A stretch of 64,000 nucleotides of DNA from Rheinheimera mesophila (GTDB lineage Bacteria; Pseudomonadota; Gammaproteobacteria; Enterobacterales; Alteromonadaceae): the NCBI RefSeq assembly GCF_000986865.1, contig NZ_LAVS01000086.1, positions 201,487 through 265,486 of the forward strand, in the 5' to 3' direction. The notes below the pieces were generated by a model. The model worked only from the letters and a program-made list of their open reading frames with translations, was not told the origin of the DNA and did not search any database. Below are positions 25,710 to 34,906 of this stretch, in pieces (the first letter of the stretch is position 1; each line of letters opens with the position of its first letter). Made by a program: the position numbers and the translations under genes.

Positions 25710-26030
25710 ATGAAAAAAACCATAGCGTTAACCCACCCTAAACTGCAACCGGCCCGTTGGGTGGATGCCATCAAATACGATATCAAAAAGTATTTGAAAA
25801 GAGAGCGCCGTAAAACTCTGCCCGCTGGTATGGATTACTGGACCTTCGACTGCCGTTTTGGTGCCTCAGAAGATAAAGCTAAAAAAGTATTCACCTCTGA
25901 AATCAATAAACATATTGATGCTGCTGTAGAACAACAACTGGAAAGTTTCTATGTGGAGATCCTGGCCAGAGCCTGTAAGCATCAACCACGGGAATTTGAT
26001 TTTGACCGTGACGACCTTGACGAAAGCTAA
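25710..26030 (+). CDS. DUF6172 family small protein
   Basis: This 106-residue basic/acidic cytoplasmic protein begins MKKTIALTHPKLQPARWVDAIKYDIKKYLKRERRK and continues LPAGMDYWTFDCRFGASEDKAKKVFTSEINKHIDAA. It matches DUF6172, a family of short proteins of unknown function. The N-terminal half is strongly positive and could bind nucleic acid, but that is a guess. The ATG has an AGGA ribosome binding site. It lies upstream of the helicase gene, separated by about 190 bp. Confidence 0.7.
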   Translation: MKKTIALTHPKLQPARWVDAIKYDIKKYLKRERRKTLPAGMDYWTFDCRFGASEDKAKKVFTSEINKHIDAAVEQQLESFYVEILARACKHQPREFDFDRDDLDES

Positions 26031-26171
26031 AAGGAAAGCGGCTTGTCGCTGCAGATAAGCATTTCACTTTTCAAGGAAAATCAACTCGATTTCACAGCCG
26101 GAACCATACAGCAACGCCGGATGAAACTCTGCCAATGGCAAAGAATAGTCTCATCAGGCGCTAAAATGCTG

Positions 26172-26215
26172 TATATTCTGCCCTCATTTTTTACTGTAGC
26201 TATTCTACAGAGGAA
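26172..26215 (+). promoter_or_regulatory. Possible promoter and 5' hairpin of the RhlE-type gene
   Basis: TATATT at 26172-26177 could be a -10 element, though no good -35 is seen. A 6-bp hairpin CTGTAG-CTATT-CTACAG (26194-26210) abuts the AGGAA ribosome binding site at 26211-26215 and might modulate translation of the helicase mRNA. Confidence 0.35.
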
Positions 26216-26221
26216 CTCTTT

Positions 26222-27502
26222 ATGCAATTTTCATCTTTAGATTTGGCTCCGGATCTGCAACGTGCTCTTGTGGAATGCGGCTACAGTACTATGACTCCGG
26301 TGCAGGAGCAGGCCATAGTGCCGGCGCGCCGTGGCAAAGATTTGCAGGTAACAGCGCAAACCGGCACTGGCAAAACTGCTGCTTTTGCGATCCCAGTGTT
26401 ACAACGCATGCTGGATAAACCTAAAGCGACTGTAGCACAGCGTCCACGCGCGCTGATCCTGACACCGACCCGCGAGCTGGCAGAACAAATTGCCGAGTCT
26501 ATCTGTGCATACGCTAAATTTGTGCCGATCAGCGTAACTGCGCTGTACGGTGGCGTCAAAATGGGTGGGCAGGCGAATAAATTACGCACTGGTGTTGATA
26601 TAGTGATCAGCACACCGGGCCGTTTGATTGAGCATATGGCGCTTGGTCATGTGATTCTAACTGATGTTGAATTTGTGGTGCTGGACGAAGCCGACCGTAT
26701 GCTGGACATGGGCTTTGTCACAGACGTGCTGAAGCTGATACAAATGACAGCAAACCACCGTCAAACCCTGTTGTTCTCTGCTACCACTTCACCAGCAGTA
26801 AACGAGCTGTCGCATAAAATTCTGAAAAATCATCAGCAAATTCGCGTGGCCAAAGCCAACAGTACAGCGGATACCGTCGAGCATCTGGTATATCCGGTGG
26901 AAGAGAGCCGCAAAATTGAATTGTTTGAGCAATTGCTGCTGGAAAATAACTGGTTCCAGGTGCTGGTCTTTACCAGTACCAAAGAGCAGGCCGACCGCTT
27001 ATTGGCGGGTCTGCAAATGAAAAAAATAGACGCTGCGGTCTGCCATGGCGATAAAAGTCAGGGCGCCCGCCGTCGTGCTATCGCCGACTTTAAATCGGCA
27101 AAGTTACAGGTACTGATTGCCACTGAAGTGGCGGCCCGGGGGCTGGACATTCAGGGGCTGGATTATGTGGTGAACTTTAACCTGCCTTATCTGCCGGAAG
27201 ACTATGTGCATCGTATAGGCCGCACCGGCCGTGCTGGCGCAGAAGGATTGGCGATTTCCTTTGTCAGCCGTGAAGAAGAGCAGACCTTAGAGCGTATTCA
27301 AAAGCTGATTGGCAGTAAAATTAAGCGGGTGATGGTACCAGGCTTTGAGGTCAGTAATCGGGAGTCGTTGTTAAAAACTATTTCACGCAAGGTGTTATCA
27401 GGCCGTTCGAACAAAGCCAGTGAAACCCGGATTGATCTGGACAGCGCCAACAAGGTAAAACCTAAGGCTAAGCCAAAAACCAAGCCACGCACGACGAAAT
27501 AA
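26222..27502 (+). CDS. rhlE: DEAD-box RNA helicase, RhlE type
   Basis: This 426-residue helicase shows the complete motif set: Q motif with F3 and PVQEQAI, motif I AQTGTGKT (residues 45-52), PTRELAEQ, TPGRLIEH, DEAD in VLDEADRMLD, SAT, and in the second RecA domain VFTSTKEQADRL, TEVAARGLDIQGLDYVVNFNLP and HRIGRTGRAG. A short basic, Lys/Pro-rich tail (KPKAKPKTKPRTTK) likely binds RNA. RhlE helicases remodel ribosome precursors and mRNA in the cold. The length fits the RhlE subgroup; the exact orthology among the several DEAD-box genes of such bacteria is less sure. Confidence 0.87.
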   Translation: MQFSSLDLAPDLQRALVECGYSTMTPVQEQAIVPARRGKDLQVTAQTGTGKTAAFAIPVLQRMLDKPKATVAQRPRALILTPTRELAEQIAESICAYAKFVPISVTALYGGVKMGGQANKLRTGVDIVISTPGRLIEHMALGHVILTDVEFVVLDEADRMLDMGFVTDVLKLIQMTANHRQTLLFSATTSPAVNELSHKILKNHQQIRVAKANSTADTVEHLVYPVEESRKIELFEQLLLENNWFQVLVFTSTKEQADRLLAGLQMKKIDAAVCHGDKSQGARRRAIADFKSAKLQVLIATEVAARGLDIQGLDYVVNFNLPYLPEDYVHRIGRTGRAGAEGLAISFVSREEEQTLERIQKLIGSKIKRVMVPGFEVSNRESLLKTISRKVLSGRSNKASETRIDLDSANKVKPKAKPKTKPRTTK

Positions 27503-27516
27503 CCTGCTTTGCTTTG

Positions 27517-27546
27517 ACCAGTCAAAGTGGACGTGCTTTGACTGGT
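27517..27546 (+). terminator. Rho-independent terminator after rhlE
   Basis: Eleven-bp stem ACCAGTCAAAG/CTTTGACTGGT (27517-27527 with 27536-27546), loop TGGACGTG, followed by TTCTTTCC. Confidence 0.72.
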
Positions 27547-27566
27547 TTCTTTCCTCTGCAGCAGCC

Positions 27567-29060
27567 TTACATATAAGCTTTGCTAAAAGCCTCTTTGGAC
27601 TGTTTGATATAACTTCTGGCTTTTTGCGCGTGTTGCTCCCAGGCCGCTTTATCTTTGGCGTCCGTAAAGGGGTTTTGATCCGGTGCGACCGAACGTTCAA
27701 ATCTGTCGTAAAAAGTAATAGCCGACGAGGTGATTTGGTTAAAACGTTCTTTAAATTCCTGCATGCCCTCAAGCTGCTCTGAGGTTTTTAACATGTACTG
27801 GATCAACTGCGTATTGTCATTGGCGGCCAGATAGCCCTGAGCTTTAGTGGTGACATTTTCGCCTACTTCGTTGATCACCAAAGCACGAATGGATTCGTCT
27901 TTGCTCATCACTCTGCTGTAGTTTTCCTGAGTGCGGGCAAGACCAGCATGCTGCAGATAATCGCGCAGGTGTTTATCTAAATCCTTGCGGAATACTTCCA
28001 CCATTTTCAGCATGCTTTGCAAATCGTTTTCCAACGCCGAGACCTGCACCAACTCTTTTTCCAGCTCGTTTAAAAATTTCTCCGCCTGCTCATAAATTTT
28101 TAAGCCGTTTTCTTCGGCGAACTTACGATCTTTGCGGTTTAAATCGGCATTCTCATAATTGGATTTATCAAAAGCTGTCGCCAGAAAAGACTTAAAAGGC
28201 TCGGCAAAAGCGGCATACAAACCGCCGCTGACCACAGTTAAAGTGGCGGTGGTTAAATCACCAAAAGGCTTCACCATCGAATTGAGCCGGGCTTGCTGCA
28301 AAGGCGAGGTGACTCTTTTGGTGTCGGCCAGGATAGTGCGGAACGACGCATAAGCCATCGGATTCGACATTTTATTGCGCTCTGAACTGGCCAGCGCAAA
28401 AGTGATGGTTGAATAAATAGCGTTGGCGTATTCCAGATACTGGCGCTGGCTTTCCAGTTGTGCTGCATAATTTTTGCCAATGGTGCGGAAAGACTCGCTT
28501 TGTAGCTGGTAGTTCTTGTTGGTTTGCAGTTTATCCAGAATGCCACTGATAATTTTCTGCTCGTTTTTTTGCAGCGCCGTGTCGAGCAAAATACGGTCCA
28601 GCGTGACATCATCCAGTGCCAGACCACCGTGTAAGCTTTCTATATCTAAGCGCAGGTATTTGCGGCCCGGATCATCAATAGACACCCGATGGGCCATATA
28701 GGCTTCGTTACCTGCAGGCGCTTCAATTAAACCAACCTGTTGCCACTGCGCATCCAAAGCGACAGAAGACGAGGTTAAAATATTAATACGATAACTGGCA
28801 AAAGCGGACTGAGGCTTGACCCAAAACTCCAGTAAACCCAGCTCAGATACCGGGTAACGGCTGACTAAAGAGCTGCTGCCATCCTGACAAAACAAGCTGC
28901 TTGCGCCAGTACGCGCCATCTCAGAGCTGCGCTGACAACCAGCGAGAATATTCCATTGATGGGCATCCTGTTCAAAGTCGCTGGAAAATACCAGTTCACC
29001 GGGTTTAGCAAAGGCAATACCACTGAATAAACACAGCAAAATAACAGAAAAACGACGCAT
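27567..29060 (-). CDS. Uncharacterised 497-residue secreted protein
   Basis: I do not recognise this family. A signal peptide (about residues 1-18, cleavage after AFA) is followed by a beta-rich domain (residues about 20-150). This domain begins FSSDFEQDAHQWNILAGC and contains LGLLEFWVKPQ and YLRLDIESLHGGLALDDVTLD, like jelly-roll carbohydrate-binding modules. The rest (about 160-497) is almost wholly helical with long amphipathic segments (NGLKIYEQAEKFLNELEKELVQVSALENDLQSMLKMVEVFRKDL). It has two cysteines in the first domain. It is probably periplasmic or exported and stands alone, divergent from the MFS gene across about 236 bp. Confidence 0.65.
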   Translation of the reverse strand: MRRFSVILLCLFSGIAFAKPGELVFSSDFEQDAHQWNILAGCQRSSEMARTGASSLFCQDGSSSLVSRYPVSELGLLEFWVKPQSAFASYRINILTSSSVALDAQWQQVGLIEAPAGNEAYMAHRVSIDDPGRKYLRLDIESLHGGLALDDVTLDRILLDTALQKNEQKIISGILDKLQTNKNYQLQSESFRTIGKNYAAQLESQRQYLEYANAIYSTITFALASSERNKMSNPMAYASFRTILADTKRVTSPLQQARLNSMVKPFGDLTTATLTVVSGGLYAAFAEPFKSFLATAFDKSNYENADLNRKDRKFAEENGLKIYEQAEKFLNELEKELVQVSALENDLQSMLKMVEVFRKDLDKHLRDYLQHAGLARTQENYSRVMSKDESIRALVINEVGENVTTKAQGYLAANDNTQLIQYMLKTSEQLEGMQEFKERFNQITSSAITFYDRFERSVAPDQNPFTDAKDKAAWEQHAQKARSYIKQSKEAFSKAYM

Positions 29061-29093
29061 AGAATCCTCAATTGGAATAGGGCAAGCCAGAGT

Positions 29094-29105
29094 CCCTGTA
29101 CAGGG
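29094..29105. promoter_or_regulatory. Palindrome in the divergent intergenic region
   Basis: CCCTGTACAGGG is a perfect 12-bp palindrome, flanked by AGAG and CTCT with a one-base bulge. It lies 34 bp before the start of the secreted-protein gene and could be an operator or part of its mRNA leader. No regulator is linked. Confidence 0.35.
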
Positions 29106-29296
29106 CTCTAAGGCTGACAGAATGAATATTTATGGTAGCTGAATTGAACAGCCAAAACAGCGCTAATTTTTGTTTTCTAATCAACAGCTTTGAGCCGCAC
29201 CCTGCGGTTTCTGTTCTTGCTATTCCAGTAAATTGCCCAGTATGCTTGTCGCTTCAACTAGATGCCCGGCAGGGGCCGCCCACAGAGACAAGTGCG

Positions 29297-30883
29297 ATGA
29301 AATCACAGGGGATTAATTTTTATCATCCGTTCGCCTTCTGGCTGGGATGTATTGGTATCACGTTGGGGGTGTTAGCGCATATCCCGATGTTTATCCATGC
29401 ATCTCATATGAATTATCAGATGGTGGGTATGCCGATGGACAGCAATATGCTGGTAGGGATGGGCCTGATCCCACTGGGATTAGTGCTGGCTGTCTATGGC
29501 CTGATGCCACGGCTGGACCAACTGCGCAGCAATGACAACAGCAGATTACACTTTCACGTCGCAGACCAATTGCCACTGAATAAGGAGCATTGGACTTTGG
29601 TGATGGTACTGATGGCGGCGGTGATCGTGGATGTAATGAAACCAGCTACTTTAGGTTTTGTCATGCCGGGCATGAAAGACGAATACGGCATCAGCTCTAA
29701 AGAAGCGGGTGTGTTGGCGTTGGTGGCTTTGACAGGCACCACCATTGGCTCAGTGATTTGGGGGCTGATGGCGGATTTGTTTGGCCGCAGAGCGGCTATT
29801 TTGTTGTCTGCCTTAATGTTTATTGGTACCGCTATTTGTGGTGCTATGCCGTCTTTTGAGTGGAATCTGGTGATGTGTTTTTTGATGGGCATGTCGGCCG
29901 GCGGCTTGTTGCCTATTACCTTTACCCTGATGGCTGAAACTATTCCGGCGGCGCACAGAGGTTGGTTACTGGTGGCGCTGGGGGGTTTTGGCACTGCGGC
30001 AGGCTATCTGGTAGCGTCCGGTTCTGCCGCTGTGCTGGAGCCGCTGTTTAGCTGGCGTATTTTATGGATGCTGGGGTTGCCAACAGGTTTATTGGTGATT
30101 TTTTTAAACCGTTACATTCCTGAATCGCCGCGTTATCTGGCGAGCAAGGGCTTAACCAGCGAGGCTCGTTTGGTGCTGCAACGTTTTAGTGCTGTGCAGG
30201 CGCAGGATCAAAGCAGCATCGTAGTTGAAGAACAACCTGCAGCGCCAAAGGCCGGGTTTAAGCAGCTACTTGAAGGGCATTATGCTGGTATTACTTTAGG
30301 TTTAGTGGCCGCAGGTGTGGCTTGGGGCTTGGTGAACTTTGGTTTTATGTTGTGGCTGCCGACTAATTTAGGCGAAATGGGTTTAGCAGGGCAGGCCAGC
30401 GCTATTATTACTAAATCGGCTTTTTTTGCGTTGCCCGGTGTGGCTGTGGTGATCTGGCTGTATCATAGCTGGAGCAGTATCAAAACCCTGTTGCTGTTTA
30501 TTCTGCTCACAGCCTTGTCTTTGCTGAGTTTCTGCATTTTTGATTGGCTTGACAGCCGTTCAGTGACACTGCTTTCCGTATCTATTGCACTGCTGCTGGT
30601 CAGCTCCAGTGGCGTTATTGCCATGCTTATTCCTTATGCCGCAGAGATATATCCGGTGCATTTGCGTGGTACAGGATCAGGTATTGTCGCTGCCAGCTCA
30701 AAATTCGGCGGTATTTTAGGTGCTTTGCTTGGTGTCATCGGGTTGTTTGATCAGATGGCATGGTCAGGCCTGGTGATTATGGCTGCGTTAGTGATGGCTG
30801 CTTTTTTATTGCAACGTCATGGTATTGATACCAGAGGGATCCGGCTGGAAGATATGCATGCTGCGCTGGAAAAAAAGTCTTAA
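29297..30883 (+). CDS. MFS transporter (sugar/aromatic-acid-type)
   Basis: This protein of about 528 residues has an unusual N-terminal pair of membrane segments (residues about 10-65), then a standard 12-helix major facilitator core. The core has the loop 2-3 signature GLMADLFGRRAAILLS, a helix 4 MGMSAGGLLPITFTLMAE block, the PESPRYLASKG motif before the central loop, and EIYPVHLRGTGSGIVA in the second half. These are typical of the sugar/aromatic-acid (AAHS/SP-like) porters. ATG at 29297 is chosen because the 55 upstream codons in frame look non-coding. The substrate is unknown. Confidence 0.83.
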   Translation: MKSQGINFYHPFAFWLGCIGITLGVLAHIPMFIHASHMNYQMVGMPMDSNMLVGMGLIPLGLVLAVYGLMPRLDQLRSNDNSRLHFHVADQLPLNKEHWTLVMVLMAAVIVDVMKPATLGFVMPGMKDEYGISSKEAGVLALVALTGTTIGSVIWGLMADLFGRRAAILLSALMFIGTAICGAMPSFEWNLVMCFLMGMSAGGLLPITFTLMAETIPAAHRGWLLVALGGFGTAAGYLVASGSAAVLEPLFSWRILWMLGLPTGLLVIFLNRYIPESPRYLASKGLTSEARLVLQRFSAVQAQDQSSIVVEEQPAAPKAGFKQLLEGHYAGITLGLVAAGVAWGLVNFGFMLWLPTNLGEMGLAGQASAIITKSAFFALPGVAVVIWLYHSWSSIKTLLLFILLTALSLLSFCIFDWLDSRSVTLLSVSIALLLVSSSGVIAMLIPYAAEIYPVHLRGTGSGIVAASSKFGGILGALLGVIGLFDQMAWSGLVIMAALVMAAFLLQRHGIDTRGIRLEDMHAALEKKS

Positions 30884-30888
30884 ATTAA

Positions 30889-30908
30889 AGCCCACAGCAA
30901 TGTGGGCT
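30889..30908 (-). terminator. Possible terminator between the MFS and TonB-domain genes
   Basis: Eight-bp stem AGCCCACA/TGTGGGCT (30889-30896 with 30901-30908), loop GCAA. On the minus strand it is followed by TTTAATTTAAG, a weak U-tract; on the plus strand by GTTCG. Confidence 0.5.
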
Positions 30909-30922
30909 GTTCGCCGGCAAAC

Positions 30923-32236
30923 CTACAGCGCAGCTTTTAGTTCTGCTGCGATAGGATAATGTTGTGCTATGGCTTTCTCCAGTAACAATTGGCCTTCAGC
31001 TTTCTGCCCCTGCACTATTTTTCTGACGCCACTCCAGGCTTGTACTTGTGGATCATTGGCGCGAAGCAGATAGTTTTCCCAGCGTTCAGACACCATAGCC
31101 AACTGGCGCTGGGCGTCTACATTGCCATTTTTGGCCGCCATGGTCCACCAATAGCCACCAGTATGTAATTCTGAAACGTAAACAACAGGTGTGATGTAGG
31201 CCGCTTTACCCGGATCAGCCCAGAGCCTGAAAACGCCATCGCTGGCATCCTCATTTAACTGTTTTCCAACTAACAGAGTAGTGGCCTGCTGCTTGGTCAT
31301 TTTATCGGCATTGAGCACTGCAGTCACGGTGCCTTTGGCATCGGTTTTTACCATAGCGCTGCCCGAAAAGCCTTCGATAAGCCGACTGAGACCGGATCTG
31401 CGTTTAAAAAACTGCTCAGGTAATTCAGCCGCAGGGTCCAACGCCAGCTTGGGATCTGACTGCACAAAGTAGCTGGAGTTCGTTGCCAGCATATCCATCA
31501 GAGTCCCCAGCAGAAACTGGTGTTGAGGTGAACCAGCTACCGCGTATTCCATCAACTTATGCTGCTGCATAAAGTGTTTGACCTGATGAGGTTGCAATGG
31601 ACCCAGGCTATAGTGAAGTATTACCTTACCTGTATGCTTTTGGCCTGAGGCTGCGTATTTCCAGGATTTGATTGCTCTGATTGAGGATTTATTGAAGGAC
31701 TTATCCGGAAAGGAACCCAGCACTTCCACAGTACTGACCTGGCCTTGCTCGTCTATTAAATACTTCATCACTGTGTAGCCAAATATACCTTTGTGAGCAG
31801 CTTCAGACGGATAAGCCGGCTCTTTACGACTGATCACCTCGGGCAACGCGGTTAAATCTACTTCGTCATCCTGTAAATCGTCGATCTGCACTGTCCTGAA
31901 CAGCGCCTGAAATTGTTCAGCCGCCTGCTGCTGTTGTGCAGGCCCTAGTGTAGCGGAGACTGAGGTGGCTAAAGATGCCGCTCTTTTATCGCCGAGCCGG
32001 TCTGCCAGTTGAAAATAGGCCAGCGCTTTGACAGGGTCGGCTGCGTTGCCTTGTCCCTTGTAATGCATCACGGCCAGATTAAAAGCAGCCAGTTCATTTC
32101 CAAGCGGCAAGAGCGCAGAAAACTCTGTCGAGGCTTTATGGTAGTCTTGTTGCTCGTAGTGTTTTAAAGCATCGAGCATATCAGAGTAAACCTGCGGACT
32201 AACAGCAAGGCTGGTAAGCAGCAGCAAGGTGCGCAT
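30923..32236 (-). CDS. Periplasmic protein with Sel1-like repeats and a TonB C-terminal domain
   Basis: This 437-residue protein has a signal peptide (about residues 1-18). Tetratricopeptide/Sel1-like repeats follow (DALKHYEQQDYHKASTEFSALLPLGNELAAFNLAVMHYKGQG, DPVKALAYFQLADRLGDKRAA). A TonB/TolA C-terminal domain comes next at about residues 130-210: ISRKEPAYPSEAAHKGIFGYTVMKYLIDEQGQVSTVEVLGSFPDKSF. A further unassigned region ends with another Sel1-like segment. Unlike classic TonB, no N-terminal membrane anchor with a proline-rich spacer is evident, so it probably acts in the periplasm rather than as an energy transducer. Confidence 0.75.
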   Translation of the reverse strand: MRTLLLLTSLAVSPQVYSDMLDALKHYEQQDYHKASTEFSALLPLGNELAAFNLAVMHYKGQGNAADPVKALAYFQLADRLGDKRAASLATSVSATLGPAQQQQAAEQFQALFRTVQIDDLQDDEVDLTALPEVISRKEPAYPSEAAHKGIFGYTVMKYLIDEQGQVSTVEVLGSFPDKSFNKSSIRAIKSWKYAASGQKHTGKVILHYSLGPLQPHQVKHFMQQHKLMEYAVAGSPQHQFLLGTLMDMLATNSSYFVQSDPKLALDPAAELPEQFFKRRSGLSRLIEGFSGSAMVKTDAKGTVTAVLNADKMTKQQATTLLVGKQLNEDASDGVFRLWADPGKAAYITPVVYVSELHTGGYWWTMAAKNGNVDAQRQLAMVSERWENYLLRANDPQVQAWSGVRKIVQGQKAEGQLLLEKAIAQHYPIAAELKAAL

Positions 32237-32405
32237 AGACGAATCCTTTCATAACATAGTGTTGTCCCAAGCGGGACCAGGCAGAGTGTTTGTTGAACCT
32301 GACCTTAGGTTCAACTTATTTACAATAATTTGACATAAAGGTCGTACCAAGGTCAAGAGCAGGTTAGGGCGCGCCTTACTCCTGCTCTGAACAGAGGATG
32401 AGAAA

Positions 32406-32777
32406 TTAACCGAAATGATTAAAGCAAAGCTTATTACCGTCTAAATCCCGCACATAAGCACCATAAAAGGTGTTAGGGATCCGTTGTCCGGGGGCGCCTT
32501 CACAGCGGGCTCCCAGCGCTATCGCTTTATGATACAACTCGTCTACTTTTTCTTTGCTACCTGGTGCAATAGACAGCATAGTTCCATTGCCCGGAGTGGC
32601 TGGTTCTTTGTTGTACGGGATACAAATTGCCAGCATCGGGCTTTGCATACTCTTGCCAATAAATACGATCCGGTCCATTTTAATCAGTGTTTTTGCACCT
32701 TGCTCTTTTAGCAGCTCCAAATAAAAAGCGACTGACTTATCCAGATTGTTTGAACCTAAAGTGGCATAACTGAACAT
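32406..32777 (-). CDS. VOC family (glyoxalase/bleomycin-resistance-like) protein
   Basis: This 123-residue protein has the beta-alpha-beta-beta-beta vicinal-oxygen-chelate fold: MFSYATLGSNNLDKSVAFYLELL at the start and VRDLDGNKLCFNHFG at the end, with the metal-type residues partly replaced. Members range from glyoxalases to dioxygenases and drug-binding proteins; the substrate cannot be told. It is a single gene with its own leader and no obvious operon partner. Confidence 0.83.
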   Translation of the reverse strand: MFSYATLGSNNLDKSVAFYLELLKEQGAKTLIKMDRIVFIGKSMQSPMLAICIPYNKEPATPGNGTMLSIAPGSKEKVDELYHKAIALGARCEGAPGQRIPNTFYGAYVRDLDGNKLCFNHFG

Positions 32778-32861
32778 AACATCATCCTGTTGTGAGAAAA
32801 ACCTTAGCTAATACGTAAACACAGAGGGGCTGGTTGTATGCTGAGGCAGATTTGCAAAAAA

Positions 32862-32885
32862 AAATGGCCCGGTCAGGGGCCATTT
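32862..32885 (-). terminator. Rho-independent terminator of the first DUF885 gene
   Basis: Nine-bp stem AAATGGCCC/GGGCCATTT (32862-32870 with 32877-32885), loop GGTCAG. On the minus strand it is followed by a run of T (TTTTTT). Confidence 0.85.
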
Positions 32886-32904
32886 CAGACAATCTAATCA
32901 AGGC

Positions 32905-34776
32905 TTAAGCTGCTTTTACGCTATCGACCCAGTTCTGCACCCGTTTTTCCAGCACTTGTAACGGCAATGCACCGCCACCTAAAACAGTGTCATGGAAGCC
33001 TTTGATATCGAACTTATCGCCTAACTGCTCTTTGGCCTTAGCGCGGATTTCCAGAATTTTTAACATACCAATTTTATAAGCCGTCGCCTGACCCGGCCAT
33101 ACCAGATAACGTCTTACTTCAGACACCACAGCGCCTTCAGCAACAGGAGTTTTTTCTTTAAAGTATTCAATCCCCTGTTGTTCGGTCCAGCCTTTGCTGT
33201 GCATCCCTGTATCGACGACTAAGCGCACGGCACGCCACATTTCTGTGATTAAGCGGCCAAAGTCTGAGTAGTCGTTCTGATAAGCGCCCATTTCTTTGGC
33301 CAGCAGTTCTGAGTACAGAGCCCAGCCTTCAACGTAGGCGGTAAAGCCTGCCTGAGTACGGAAAGTAGGCACTGAGGTCAGTTCCTGCGCAATAGAAATT
33401 TGCATATGGTGACCAGGGCTACCTTCGTGGTAAGCGATCGCCTCCATTTCATTTTTCGGCATTTGTTTCATGTCCGATAAATGCGCGTAATAAATGCCAG
33501 GGCGTTTACCATCTGGTGTGCCAGGGTAATAATGCTGAGCAGCGCCCGGTTGTTCGCGGAAGGCTTCAACACGTTTTACCGTTAAGGCTGCTTTGGGCAG
33601 AATACCAAAGTATTCAGGCAGTTTTTTCTCAATAAAGGCTAAGTACGCCTCTGAGTCTTTGATATAGCCCTGACGGCCTTCATCTGTATCCGGGTAAAAG
33701 AACTGGGCGTCCGTTTTGATAAAAGTGAAGAACTCTTTCAACGAGCCTTTAAAGCCCACTTTATCTTTAATTGCGATCATCTCTTTGGTCAGACGATCAA
33801 CTTCGTTTAAACCTATCTGGTGAATTTCATCTGCAGTCAGATCTGTGGTGGTTGACTGAGCCAGGCGATGGTTGTAGTACGCCACACCGTTGGGCTGAGT
33901 CGATACACCCGTCACATTCACCTGAGTTTTGTCCAACTCGCTGGTTAAAAATGCTGATAAAGCCTCATAAGAAGGTTGGAATTGAGTGGTTAAGGCCGAT
34001 TTTGCATCCGCCAGTAACTGTTCAGCTTTTTTATCATCCAGTTTGTCGGCTTTTTTCAGGGCTTCGACTTTGGCTTTGGCATCCGCCCACAACGGTGCAT
34101 CTTTGTCACTTTGTTTAAAAGGCGCGCCGTCTAACAGATTATTGACTTGTTCCAGTACACCTTCGTAGGCAAAACGGGGTGGCCGTACCCCAGCTTCCGC
34201 ATATTTAGCGGCGCGTTGCTGTAAGTCGGCAATAGCTTTGGCGATACCGCCAATACGTTTGACATAAGCCTCCATATCGACCACTTCGTCTACTTTATGG
34301 AAGTTCATCAGCACTTGAGGCAGTAAGGCGTGCACCCCTTGCATCTGGTTAAACACATAACTATTAACGCGGAATGCGGCGGCATCGCGGCTTTGTTCAT
34401 ACTGATAAATCCATAAGTCGTATGAGGTTTTAGCTTCAGTATCTAACTTGTTGTAGTCAAACTGAGACTTTAATTCTTCCACAGAAGCTGCAGCCCAGGC
34501 CAGTTGCTTGTCTTCGGCTTCTTCAGTCACATCGTCAATCTGGTCCTGCTTATCTTTACGACCTAAGAAAGTCATCTGCAGCGGACTCATTTGTAACTGT
34601 TCTTCGTATTTGGTTTCAAACCATTGGTTTAACCGTTCTGATTCAGACAACGCTGCTTTAGTTTCTGCGGCGGTGACAGGTTCTGCTGCAGCAGGTGTGG
34701 TGGTTTTGCTATCTTGTGCCGGATTACAGCCGGCCAATAAGGCGGCGATGCTAAGAGCTAATAATGAATGGCGCAC
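32905..34776 (-). CDS. DUF885 lipoprotein, predicted zinc metallopeptidase (copy 1)
   Basis: This 623-residue protein has a lipoprotein signal (ALSIAALLAGC, Cys17) and then the DUF885 fold, a largely helical metallopeptidase-like domain. The zinc motif is visible as AYHEGSPGHHMQISIAQEL near residue 450, followed by AYVEGWALYSELLAKEMG with a likely third ligand, and RRYLVWPGQATAYKIGMLKI-like near the end. The exact substrate is unknown; relatives cleave small peptides. It is a paralogue of the gene at 46083-47924, with matching order of motifs. It is monocistronic with a strong terminator. Confidence 0.85.
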   Translation of the reverse strand: MRHSLLALSIAALLAGCNPAQDSKTTTPAAAEPVTAAETKAALSESERLNQWFETKYEEQLQMSPLQMTFLGRKDKQDQIDDVTEEAEDKQLAWAAASVEELKSQFDYNKLDTEAKTSYDLWIYQYEQSRDAAAFRVNSYVFNQMQGVHALLPQVLMNFHKVDEVVDMEAYVKRIGGIAKAIADLQQRAAKYAEAGVRPPRFAYEGVLEQVNNLLDGAPFKQSDKDAPLWADAKAKVEALKKADKLDDKKAEQLLADAKSALTTQFQPSYEALSAFLTSELDKTQVNVTGVSTQPNGVAYYNHRLAQSTTTDLTADEIHQIGLNEVDRLTKEMIAIKDKVGFKGSLKEFFTFIKTDAQFFYPDTDEGRQGYIKDSEAYLAFIEKKLPEYFGILPKAALTVKRVEAFREQPGAAQHYYPGTPDGKRPGIYYAHLSDMKQMPKNEMEAIAYHEGSPGHHMQISIAQELTSVPTFRTQAGFTAYVEGWALYSELLAKEMGAYQNDYSDFGRLITEMWRAVRLVVDTGMHSKGWTEQQGIEYFKEKTPVAEGAVVSEVRRYLVWPGQATAYKIGMLKILEIRAKAKEQLGDKFDIKGFHDTVLGGGALPLQVLEKRVQNWVDSVKAA

Positions 34777-34906
34777 GTTGCGTTTTCCTTTTAGTTATTG
34801 ATTATGGAACATCATCGGTTTGAAACAGCCGGACTGAGGATGTGATAGTCAGACTAACCTGATTTTGCTTCTGAGTCGAAACTCATTTGTAACTTTATCT
34901 TACAAA

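Noticed and set aside
29132-29296. Upstream extension of the MFS transporter
   Set aside because: The 55 additional residues are cysteine- and proline-rich without a membrane or signal pattern; ATG at 29297 directly precedes the first membrane helix.
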